Shown here: positions 1 to 5,325 of the stretch, one piece after another | How positions within the stretch are numbered: position 1 is the stretch's first letter | How the letters are laid out: every line of letters starts with the position of its first letter | From: Candidatus Dadabacteria bacterium | GTDB taxonomy: Bacteria; Desulfobacterota_D; UBA1144; Nemesobacterales; UBA2774 | NCBI GenBank assembly: GCA_030632765.1 | Contig: DAOVUC010000129.1 | Location: 1 to 5,460, forward strand | Reading direction: 5' to 3' | Length of the DNA: 5,460 nucleotides | Translations under genes and position numbers: made by a program | Notes under the pieces: generated by a model | Database searches by the model: none | What the model was told of the DNA's origin: nothing | What the model saw: only the letters and a program-made list of their open reading frames with translations

Positions 1-863
1 AAAGAGAGTATTACTATAATTATTACGGATCCTGGGGCGGTTGGGAGAAAAACAAAGCTGATAATGTTACCAGGACTCTCTATGTCCTAAAGAATCTTCA
101 GAACCGCTGGCAATGGAAAGGGTCCGCCGTACATGAGGAGATTGAAAGAATACTCAAGGAGCTAGTTAGCACCGGTAAACTAACCCCACTTGATAAATCT
201 AAGAATAGAGTAACCGAGATTATGAGAAATGATTTCAGGTCTTCAAGAGAAGGGAGCTATTGGAATAAGGGAGGTAGTCTTCGAGATGAGCCGGCTCTTT
301 TTGAGCATGAATATAGACCCGAAATACGTGATGAAATCTGGAAGAGAAACTATGACGAGGTGATTTTATGTCTTGAGAATTTTTATCAATCTCAATTGAT
401 TGAGGAAATAATAGAGCTATCTAAAGAGACAGTACTTTCAATCGAGAGTATGACGGGGTCATATTTTTCATTTAACCCGGAACTTTATTACGTTAAATTA
501 GACCTGGCTTATAGTATAGAAGATAGAATCAAAATCTATGATTGGAAAACAGGGTCCGGTAATTCTGATGAACATCAATTTTTAATTTACGTCTTGTATG
601 CACATGAAGAGCTTGACTTTGATTTGGACAAAATTACCGTTACAGAACTTAACCTTTTTGAAAACTATACAAAGATCCATACTTTCAGCATTGAGCAGAT
701 CAATCATGCCAAAGATTACATTAACAAAAGCATAGAAAACATGAAAAGTTATCTAATAAATGCTGAGGAAAACACCGCGAATATGACTGATTTCCCAAGA
801 ACTGAAGACAGGAAAACATGTGAATTATGCAAATTTCAAAAAATCTGCTTCGATCTGGAATGA
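1..863 (+). CDS. RecB/Cas4-like PD-(D/E)XK nuclease, 5' end cut off by the window
   Basis: The frame is open from base 3 to the TGA at 861-863, giving 286 residues. The ATG at 222 is internal, because conserved family sequence lies upstream of it. Counting from the window edge: an aromatic stretch REYYYNYYGSWGGW (residues 1-14), typical of the N-terminal region of this superfamily; VHEEIERIL (43-51), carrying the helix-1 histidine; then the core motifs KLDLAY (Asp at 501-503), YDWKTG (Asp at 540-542, with Lys two residues later) and QFLIY (the QxxxY motif). The C-terminus has C-X2-C-X5-C in CELCKFQKIC. In Cas4/AddB-type enzymes these cysteines plus one N-terminal cysteine hold a 4Fe-4S cluster; that first cysteine would lie just upstream of the window. 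All visible catalytic residues are intact, so a metal-dependent DNA exonuclease or endonuclease role in repair or processing is likely. No cas genes or repeats are nearby, so a CRISPR Cas4 role is not supported. The family call is firm; the cellular role is unknown. Confidence 0.85.
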   Translation, partial: REYYYNYYGSWGGWEKNKADNVTRTLYVLKNLQNRWQWKGSAVHEEIERILKELVSTGKLTPLDKSKNRVTEIMRNDFRSSREGSYWNKGGSLRDEPALFEHEYRPEIRDEIWKRNYDEVILCLENFYQSQLIEEIIELSKETVLSIESMTGSYFSFNPELYYVKLDLAYSIEDRIKIYDWKTGSGNSDEHQFLIYVLYAHEELDFDLDKITVTELNLFENYTKIHTFSIEQINHAKDYINKSIENMKSYLINAEENTANMTDFPRTEDRKTCELCKFQKICFDLE

Positions 864-920
864 AAATGCAGCAAAATTGTCCTCTCTAAGGAACTATGAA
901 ATAACACTAATAGAAAAGAA

Positions 921-935
921 GGTGATTGTATCACC
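921..935. promoter_or_regulatory. Perfect 6-bp inverted repeat between the nuclease and BrkB genes
   Basis: GGTGAT, a TGT spacer and ATCACC form a perfect inverted repeat. It lies 58 bases after the nuclease stop and three bases before a candidate -35 box. There is no T-run after it, so it is a poor Rho-independent terminator. It could be an operator for the BrkB promoter or chance; the sequence does not decide. Confidence 0.25.
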
Positions 936-938
936 CAT

Positions 939-967
939 TTGACTATGAAATTCATCTGAATTACAGT
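939..967 (+). promoter_or_regulatory. Candidate sigma70-type promoter for the BrkB-family gene
   Basis: TTGACT (939-944, 5 of 6 to TTGACA) and TACAGT (962-967, 4 of 6 to TATAAT) are separated by exactly 17 bp. Transcription would start near 974, about 38 bases before the ATG at 1012. The 148-base gap after the nuclease gene agrees with separate transcription. The boxes were found by eye in AT-rich DNA, so chance is possible. Confidence 0.35.
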
Positions 968-1011
968 ATGAAGCAATAGTATAAACCAATACATTACATA
1001 GTCAGCGTAAA

Positions 1012-2355
1012 ATGGCAGAACTAATAAAGAAAGTAAACGACTTCCTCACTAAGGACCTATGGCACCTTGATACTGGACCTTTGAACAGATTCAGGACATG
1101 GCTTGTATATCTTACAAAACTGATATACGCAACAGTTAGGGAATTTACAGACAATGAACTCACCCTAAGGGGAATGAGTCTTGTTTATACCACCTTGTTG
1201 TCGATAGTCCCACTTCTAGCTTTCAGCGTTTCAATACTGAAAGCTTTTGGAGTTGTCGATAATCAGGTAGAGCCATTTCTGGCAAATTTCATGGAGCCTC
1301 TTGGAGAAAAAGGGAGCGAGATAACTCAGCAGATTATTGGGTTTATAAATAATATAAACTTTGGTGTTCTCGGGACAGTGGGTCTCCTAATGCTAATTTA
1401 CACCTCAATTTCTCTTATTATGAAAATTGAGGACTCTCTTAACCACATATGGAAGGTGAGAAAGGGAAGAAGTATTGTCAGAAGGTTCAGCGATTATATT
1501 AGTATTTTACTTATAGGCCCGGTACTCATGCTGGCCGCAATAGGTCTAACAGCATCTTTTGAAAGCAACACTATAGTTCAGAAAATAGTATCAATAGAGC
1601 CTCTAGGCACTCTTGTATTATTTGTTGGCAAGCTAATTCCTTACCTATTCGTATTTCTGGTTTTTACATTTGTCTACATTCTCATTCCCAATACCAAGGT
1701 CAAATTTAAATCAGCTTTTATTGGGGGAGCAATAGCAGGTATAGCTTGGCAGACCACAGGATGGGTCTTTGCGTTCTCAGTTGCAAAATCTACCAGATAC
1801 GCCGCAATTTATTCAAGTTTGGCTGTGCTTATACTCTTTATGATATGGCTCTACGTTAACTGGCTTATAATGCTCATTGGCGCCCAAATTGCATATTGCC
1901 ACCAAAACCTAAAGTTCTTAGATTTAGGGAAAAGGATATTTCAACTAAGCGGCAAATTAAAAGAAAAGTTGTCTTTTATGATTATGTATCTGATCGGGTA
2001 TAACTTTTATCACAACAAGGAAAAATGGACTTACGATATGCTGGCACAGCATTTAGGGCTGCCGCAGGAATCTCTTGAATCTACTATTAAGGAGCTTGAA
2101 GATAAGAACTTGATACTAGAGGTAGGTGAAGATCCGGTATTTTATCTACCTGCAAAAGCTATAGAAGCTATAACCTTAGAAGAAATCATAGATGCGGCAC
2201 GTGTAAACAAAGAAACCACCTTCTTAGAAAACAGGTACCTTTCAAAACCCGAGGTAGATCTTGTTACCGAGAATATAGACGGGGCAATACGGGGGGTATT
2301 GGGGGAACTAACTCTGAGAGACCTCGTCTTAAATAAAATGGATAAAGTTCCCTAA
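1012..2355 (+). CDS. YihY/virulence factor BrkB family membrane protein with C-terminal winged-helix-like extension
   Basis: This is a complete 447-aa inner-membrane protein. The core (about residues 35-300) has the six-helix pattern of the YihY/BrkB family: hydrophobic segments near 53-78, 117-137, 162-183, 205-226, 234-258 and 264-296. It includes the family-like stretches GMSLVYTTLLSIVPLLAF (54-71) and IEDSLNHIWKVRKGR (139-153). Family members were once called ribonuclease BN; that assignment was wrong in E. coli, where RNase BN is the elaC product, so no nuclease function should be inferred. The transported substrate, if any, is unknown. After the last helix there are about 145 more residues. 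Residues 330-380 (TYDMLAQHLGLPQESLES, then a K-N-L-I-L turn and EDPVFYLP) look like a cytoplasmic winged helix. Longer family members with such tails occur in several bacterial lineages, though I cannot check how widely. The ATG at 1012 is the only ATG before the upstream in-frame stop at 982-984, but no clear Shine-Dalgarno precedes it. The stop lies 22 bases from the end of the convergent CVNH gene. Confidence 0.88.
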   Translation: MAELIKKVNDFLTKDLWHLDTGPLNRFRTWLVYLTKLIYATVREFTDNELTLRGMSLVYTTLLSIVPLLAFSVSILKAFGVVDNQVEPFLANFMEPLGEKGSEITQQIIGFINNINFGVLGTVGLLMLIYTSISLIMKIEDSLNHIWKVRKGRSIVRRFSDYISILLIGPVLMLAAIGLTASFESNTIVQKIVSIEPLGTLVLFVGKLIPYLFVFLVFTFVYILIPNTKVKFKSAFIGGAIAGIAWQTTGWVFAFSVAKSTRYAAIYSSLAVLILFMIWLYVNWLIMLIGAQIAYCHQNLKFLDLGKRIFQLSGKLKEKLSFMIMYLIGYNFYHNKEKWTYDMLAQHLGLPQESLESTIKELEDKNLILEVGEDPVFYLPAKAIEAITLEEIIDAARVNKETTFLENRYLSKPEVDLVTENIDGAIRGVLGELTLRDLVLNKMDKVP

Positions 2356-2377
2356 GATTCCCTCAGGTAAAACATCA

Positions 2378-3179
2378 CTAGTTACACCTTAACCTACCGT
2401 TATCATTCCAGATTCCGTTGTTGCATTTTTTGTATTTTATACTCGAATGTTTCCATTTACCATTATCATTCTTACAATCTGCTTCGAGCATATTGCTTTC
2501 TTTATATAAGTTTTTACATGATTTTTTATAACTTCCCTTAGGAAAACTTGATTGGTTGTTTTGCTTACAGCTAAGTTTTCCATTGTCATTCCAGATATCG
2601 CGATTACAGTTTTTGTAATTTATCGAAGTTTTATTCCTGCCGCCATTTTGCTTCTTGCACTGAGAATAGAGCCTGTTGCCCTCAACATAGGAATCACTGC
2701 ATGTTTGTTTATAGCTACCGTTTGGGATCTTTGATCCAGCAGCTTTGCAACTAAGCTCTCCGTTATTGTTGCTAATATCTTTGTTGCAGTTTTTATAATT
2801 GAGCTTTGTATTATTCCAGGAACCGTTTTTTTTCTGGCATTTGGCTTTTAATTGTTTGCCCTCCACCTTAATATCTTTACATGAATTCTGATAGCTCCCG
2901 CTGGGCGGGCGTTTGCCCGGCTTCTTCTTGCAGGCCAGCTCTCCGTTATTATTTGATATATCCCCTTCGCAATCAGTTAACTTTAGGATTGACTTTTGAA
3001 ATTTGCCATCCCTTTTTTCACACATTGCCCACAACAACCTGTATGTCCTTACAAGATTTCTTATAGCTTCCAGGCGGTATATTCGCTTGGGCATTTACTT
3101 GAGTATTAAATGCAAACATTAGCAGAAAAAACATTATGATAGGAACAATTATGAGATGATTTGAAATTTCTATTTTCAT
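2378..3179 (-). pseudogene. Secreted four-unit cyanovirin-N homology (CVNH) lectin-like protein, frameshifted in unit 1
   Basis: Two overlapping minus-strand frames together make one protein. The first runs from ATG 3179-3177 to the TGA at 3018-3020 (53 aa). It has a signal peptide (basic/polar start, hydrophobic IIVPIIMFFLLMFAF, cleavage after QVNA) and then PPGSYKKSCKDIQV. The second frame continues from about 3034 to the TAG at 2378: LWAMCEKRDG and the rest of unit 1, then three full units. The CVNH signature G-S-Y-x-x-S/T-C, V-x-G-x-x-L-x-x-x-C, N-G, C-x-x-x-I-x-N-x-N-G-x-L-x-C recurs in every unit. CVNH proteins bind glycans, classically high-mannose; one domain is built from two units, so this would be two domains. 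Against units 2-4, unit 1 lacks the four residues between V and L (EGKQ in unit 2), with one stray base left: an 11-bp loss. As it stands the product stops 23 residues after the signal peptide. It could be a real decayed gene or an assembly error. The domain call is strong; the glycan target is unknown. Confidence 0.85.
2381..3074 (-). repeat. Four tandem ~180-nt CVNH coding repeats
   Basis: In reading order the units are 3074-2906 (169 nt, damaged), 2905-2726 (180 nt), 2725-2543 (183 nt) and 2542-2381 (162 nt, lacking the linker). Each begins P-x-G-S-Y. The three intact units, and unit 1 outside the break, are clearly diverged at DNA level but keep the same cysteine pattern: the first pair 14 residues apart (measurable in units 2-4) and a second pair 13 residues apart in all four. 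Adding 11 nt to unit 1 gives exactly 180 nt. The divergence suggests old duplication rather than recent amplification. Confidence 0.85.
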
Positions 3180-3183
3180 TTTT

Positions 3184-3192
3184 CCACCCTCC
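3184..3192 (-). promoter_or_regulatory. Ribosome binding site that fixes the CVNH gene start
   Basis: GGAGGGTGG on the minus strand, with GGAGG ending 8 bases before the ATG at 3179. It supports this start over the in-frame ATG at 3230. Starting at 3179 also puts the signal peptide at the very N-terminus, as expected. Confidence 0.75.
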
Positions 3193-3200
3193 GAAGAATC

Positions 3201-3230
3201 ATTATACATAGTCATATCAAATATTAACAA
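3201..3230 (-). promoter_or_regulatory. Candidate promoter for the CVNH gene
   Basis: On the minus strand TTGTTA (3230-3225, 4 of 6) and a perfect TATAAT (3206-3201) are spaced 18 bp apart. Transcription would start near 3194, giving a leader of only about 15 bases that begins at the ribosome binding site. If real, the CVNH gene has its own promoter within the 87-base gap after the upstream gene, and an ATG at 3230 could not be used. Confidence 0.4.
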
Positions 3231-3266
3231 GAAGAATTTAGAATTACAGGTTTATTACAGCAGTAA

Positions 3267-3605
3267 TTATTGCTCTGTGCAGATTGCCCAAGCCCTTGCT
3301 TGTACATCACCCGCTTCACGATTCATATTAGTACAATCCACATTCCACGCAGCTCCTATGGGATCGGGAGCACTTTTAGTAAGCACAACTTTGTGCTCTG
3401 TATTTAGAAATCCTAGACATTCCCCTCCCCCGCTCAGAAGCACAGTTTTTTCGGGGCAAAGACTTCTTATTGATACGCTCTTACCTGAAGCAAGCGGGAC
3501 TTGTTCAGACTCTTTGCTAACTGTTATGAGATCATCTTTAGCAATAGATTGAAGAGGAAGAGTAAAAACTAAAGCAAATATTAAAAGTGCAAGACACTTT
3601 AGCAT
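3267..3605 (-). CDS. Small secreted four-cysteine protein, function unknown
   Basis: A 112-aa protein. Residues 1-22 form a Sec signal peptide (K3, hydrophobic core LALLIFALVFTLPL, likely cleavage after SIA). The mature part of about 90 aa has four cysteines, C50, C63, C91 and C109. Motifs are CPEKTVLLSGGGEC (50-63), LTKSAP (75-80), W87-N-V-D-C and ARAWAIC (103-109). This CP-x-x-x-x-V-L-x-G-G-G pattern, followed by S-x-P, W and a final A-x-A-I-C, is one I recognise from secreted bacterial proteins of unknown function that have no settled name. The cysteines probably form two disulfides after export. The ATG at 3605 has AAGGAG six bases upstream, so the start is firm. The gene lies 54 bases downstream of the 79-aa lipoprotein gene and 87 bases before the CVNH start, in the same direction. 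No enzymatic motif is visible. Confidence 0.75.
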   Translation of the reverse strand: MLKCLALLIFALVFTLPLQSIAKDDLITVSKESEQVPLASGKSVSIRSLCPEKTVLLSGGGECLGFLNTEHKVVLTKSAPDPIGAAWNVDCTNMNREAGDVQARAWAICTEQ

Positions 3606-3659
3606 TAATATCTCCTTAGATCTTTCTTAATGGTAAAATAAAATTATATTCAAGCTGTA

Positions 3660-3899
3660 TTACTTATCATATAAACCACCTTCACTAGTAGGATCTTCAG
3701 ATCTCCCTTTCATTTGTCTAACAGAATCATCGTAAGCTCCTTTATAGGCGTCACATTTTATTTGGTTATCCGGGTAATTTTCCAGGCATTCCTGATAGGA
3801 GGATTTGGCGGCCTGTTTTTCTTTCAACGGACGCTTCCAAGTCATATTGCAAGAAGTTACAAACAAGATAGGAACAATTAATAAAATCCATCTATACAT
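3660..3899 (-). CDS. Small lipoprotein with a CX10C pair, function unknown
   Basis: A 79-aa predicted lipoprotein. The signal sequence MYRWILLIVPILFVTSC ends in the lipobox V-T-S-C17, so the mature chain is 63 residues anchored by lipid at Cys17. The residue after it is Asn, not Asp, which in enterobacterial Lol rules favours outer-membrane sorting; whether this applies here is unknown. The mature part is charged, with a helical middle: SSYQECLENYPDNQIKCDAY holds C38 and C49 (CX10C), which could clamp a helical hairpin by a disulfide. Short lipoproteins with a Y-x-x-C-L ... C pattern are common in Gram-negative bacteria and mostly uncharacterised. The start is well supported by AGGAGG at 3910-3905, five bases before the ATG. 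The stop is 54 bases from the next gene, consistent with a shared transcript. Confidence 0.75.
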   Translation of the reverse strand: MYRWILLIVPILFVTSCNMTWKRPLKEKQAAKSSYQECLENYPDNQIKCDAYKGAYDDSVRQMKGRSEDPTSEGGLYDK

Positions 3900-3917
3900 T
3901 GAAGCCTCCTTTGTCGT

Positions 3918-4070
3918 TTATGATAATCCCTTTCTATAAACGGGCACAGCTAATAGGGGAGATTGGGTGTAGCGAAACCCCTGCTTAGTGGCGCTCCCCA
4001 TAAGCGCATCCAGAAAACCCTGCTCCAAATCAAAGAGATTAAGCAAACTGTTTAATTCATCTTTCTTCAA
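3918..4070 (-). other. Possible 50-codon ORF or gene remnant between the two lipoprotein genes
   Basis: The minus strand is open from the stop at 4089-4091 to the TAA at 3918-3920. It therefore overlaps the last codons of the glycine-zipper gene, and its stop is 18 bases before the downstream lipoprotein ATG. From the TTG at 4070 it reads 50 codons. The peptide has a plausible protein-like composition: LNSLLNLFDLEQGFLDALM followed by GFRYTQSPLLAVPVYRKGLS. There is no convincing ribosome binding site for the TTG, nor for the internal ATG at 4001-3999, and no recognised domain. It might be a short translated gene in an operon, the tail of a lost gene, or chance. Apart from this frame, the 184-base gap contains only a weak hairpin at 3991-4007. 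Confidence 0.25.
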
Positions 4071-4083
4071 GATTCGGTATTGA

Positions 4084-4458
4084 TTAGTTTAGGACGTTAT
4101 ACCCTCTGCCTCTCATGCAGTTTCTGTAAATATCCTCAAACCCTTTCTCGGATTGATATATGCCCCTAGCTCCACCTCCCACGCCTCCGATCACGGCTCC
4201 GGCCGCAAGCCCTGCACCGGTGTTGCCCGCGATCGCACCGATCAGCGCTCCCGTGCCGGCCCCTACGCCTCCGCCTATGGCCGTACTTTTAGCCGTATTC
4301 CTCCAGCCCGGCGCGCCCTGTTTGGCGATAGCCCTGCACTCCGCCTGGTCCCTGTAATAACTGTCTCTGTTTCCTACACTCTGAGGGTCTACGACCGGCG
4401 TGAACGTCTGACACCCGAGAACAGCCACGGTCAATACTAGAAATGCGATTGTTTTCAA
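4084..4458 (-). CDS. Glycine-zipper outer-membrane-type lipoprotein
   Basis: A 124-aa lipoprotein. The signal peptide KTIAFLVLTVAVLGC ends in lipobox V-L-G-C16, followed by Gln. Residues 33-48 (SYYRDQAECRAIAKQG) carry C41. A long Gly/Ala segment (about 60-99) has the G-x-x-x-G spacing of glycine zippers, as in AIGGGVGAGTGALIGAIAG and AGLAAGAVIGGVGGGARG, probably two membrane-associated helices packed as a hairpin. The tail YRNCMRGRGYNVLN has C114 and the R-G-Y-x-V-L ending common in this lipoprotein group; C41 and C114 may pair. Members are linked to outer-membrane integrity in general, but no specific role is shown here. The start codon is TTG (4458-4456), supported by GGAGG eight bases upstream and by the signal peptide; the only ATG in frame is at residue 115. 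The gene follows the 223-aa gene by 68 bases. It is visibly more GC-rich than its neighbours, partly because of Gly/Ala codons. Confidence 0.82.
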   Translation of the reverse strand: MKTIAFLVLTVAVLGCQTFTPVVDPQSVGNRDSYYRDQAECRAIAKQGAPGWRNTAKSTAIGGGVGAGTGALIGAIAGNTGAGLAAGAVIGGVGGGARGIYQSEKGFEDIYRNCMRGRGYNVLN

Positions 4459-4466
4459 TTTGTTTT

Positions 4467-4471
4467 CCTCC
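4467..4471 (-). promoter_or_regulatory. Ribosome binding site supporting the TTG start of the glycine-zipper gene
   Basis: GGAGG on the minus strand, 8 bases before TTG 4458-4456. No ATG or GTG lies where it could use this site and still keep the signal peptide. Confidence 0.75.
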
Positions 4472-4526
4472 GTTTGTGTATTTTCAATCGTTAATCAAAG
4501 TTTACTGACACAAATATCCAATGCTA

Positions 4527-5198
4527 CTATTTTGTCTCTTCCGCTATCTCAACGTATTCCCCGCCTACCATGTCCTTCAGCTGATACCCTACAAGCGGAT
4601 CATAGTCTCCCAGGTTATAATCGCGAATGGTCAATACGCATTTGCTGAGATTATTTTCTGCGAAACACGAAAAAGAGATGTTGGACCCGGTAAGTTCGTT
4701 CTTGCCGTCTCTTACCACAACTGAAGGAATGAGTCCGAAGTTATGAACGTCAAACCCACCCTTTTGGTTTTTCGCAATGCGAAACATGCCGAGGAACTCT
4801 CCTTCATTCGTATTCAAGGTCTCGCCATCCGGGTTTTCAACCACCATACCGCGCGCTTCTTCGTAAATTATCGCCGAATCGCCGAGATTATTTACACGGT
4901 CTAAAATATCTACCGTAATCTTCTGTATCTGCTTCCCGTCCTTTGTTTTAGTGATCACCCTTTGCACGGGAATATCAAAATCGTCTTCCGCCAAATCTAA
5001 CAACTGTCCGAACCTTCTCTCCGTAACTATAGTAACGCCGTCTTTCTCCGTCGTTGTGGATAGCGTTTTTCCAGCAAGCAGGCTATTGTACAGCTGCCTG
5101 AATTCAGCGGTGGTCATATCAGGCTCTGCCGCCCGCACATTTATACCGACTGCGAACAACAATATGAAAACTATAAAGCTTGTTGTGGTCTTACTCAT
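4527..5198 (-). CDS. Secreted or periplasmic protein of unknown function, 223 aa
   Basis: I do not recognise the family. Residues 1-24 are a clear Sec signal peptide (K3, hydrophobic FIVFILLFAVGI, cleavage near VRA/AEP). The mature chain of about 200 aa is mostly predicted beta and turn, acidic, with no membrane segment. The region 38-100 (YNSLLAGKTLSTTTEKDG, then VTIVTERRFG and QRVITKTKDGKQIQKITVDI) alternates polar and hydrophobic residues, as in beta sheets of lipocalin-like or outer-membrane-associated proteins; that is only an impression. Two cysteines, C178 and C187 in SCFAENNLSKC, are likely to form a disulfide. No catalytic motif is visible. The ATG at 5198 has GGGAGG six bases upstream, so the start is firm. 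It is the first gene of the leftward run of exported proteins and is divergent from the VIT1/CCC1-type gene, with a candidate promoter between them. Confidence 0.75.
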   Translation of the reverse strand: MSKTTTSFIVFILLFAVGINVRAAEPDMTTAEFRQLYNSLLAGKTLSTTTEKDGVTIVTERRFGQLLDLAEDDFDIPVQRVITKTKDGKQIQKITVDILDRVNNLGDSAIIYEEARGMVVENPDGETLNTNEGEFLGMFRIAKNQKGGFDVHNFGLIPSVVVRDGKNELTGSNISFSCFAENNLSKCVLTIRDYNLGDYDPLVGYQLKDMVGGEYVEIAEETK

Positions 5199-5243
5199 CT
5201 TTAACCTCCCTGAAAGTAGTTTATAAACCGCCTTTCTACCATC

Positions 5244-5272
5244 ATTCTAACTTTAAAAAATCCCCAATTCAA
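5244..5272 (-). promoter_or_regulatory. Candidate promoter for the exported-protein gene run
   Basis: On the minus strand TTGAAT (5272-5267, 4 of 6) and TAGAAT (5249-5244, 5 of 6) are exactly 17 bp apart. Transcription would start near 5237, about 39 bases before the ATG at 5198. It is the best candidate in the 127-base divergent gap; a second -35-like TTGACT further upstream has no good -10 partner. Confidence 0.4.
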
Positions 5273-5279
5273 GAGAATT
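5266..5279. promoter_or_regulatory. Inverted repeat over the -35 box of the leftward promoter
   Basis: AATTC, a 4-base spacer AAGA, and GAATT form a perfect 5-bp inverted repeat. It overlaps the candidate -35 hexamer at 5267-5272, where a repressor site would be expected. It is short and AT-rich, so chance is quite possible. It does not resemble a Fur box. Confidence 0.2.
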
Positions 5280-5312
5280 TTAAGTCAAATTTTATTGGTT
5301 ATTAATGTTATG

Positions 5313-5318
5313 TATAAT
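5313..5318 (+). promoter_or_regulatory. TATAAT box just before the VIT1/CCC1-type gene
   Basis: A perfect TATAAT ends 7 bases before the ATG at 5326. No good -35 lies 16-18 bp upstream (only T-rich sequence). If it is a -10 element, transcription would start at or one base before the ATG, giving a leaderless message. Confidence 0.25.
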
Positions 5319-5325
5319 TAGAGAA

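Noticed and set aside
1..863. CRISPR-associated Cas4
   Set aside because: The motifs fit, but there is no repeat-spacer array and no other cas gene in the window, and stand-alone Cas4-like nucleases are common.
1012..2355. Annotation as ribonuclease BN (rbn)
   Set aside because: This old label for the YihY family was a misassignment; the protein is an integral membrane protein with no nuclease motif.
3018..3050. Programmed ribosomal frameshift in the CVNH gene
   Set aside because: No slippery heptamer with a downstream structure is evident, and a frameshift would not supply the four missing residues that units 2-4 all have.
3277..3552. Plus-strand reading frame of 91 codons
   Set aside because: Antisense to the 112-aa secreted protein, whose signal peptide, ribosome binding site and cysteine motifs are convincing. 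The plus-strand product has none of these.
3991..4007. GCGCT / AGCGC hairpin as a terminator or attachment site
   Set aside because: Only 5 bp of stem with a 7-base loop and no T-run on either strand. It lies inside the possible 50-codon frame and does not recur in the window.
4153..4440. Plus-strand reading frame of 95 codons
   Set aside because: It lies wholly antisense to the glycine-zipper lipoprotein gene. Its arginine/serine/proline-rich product mirrors GC-rich Gly/Ala codons, and it has no ribosome binding site or domain.
4951..5226. Plus-strand reading frame of 91 codons
   Set aside because: Antisense to the N-terminal half of the 223-aa exported protein; its composition is serine-rich shadow sequence with no start signals.
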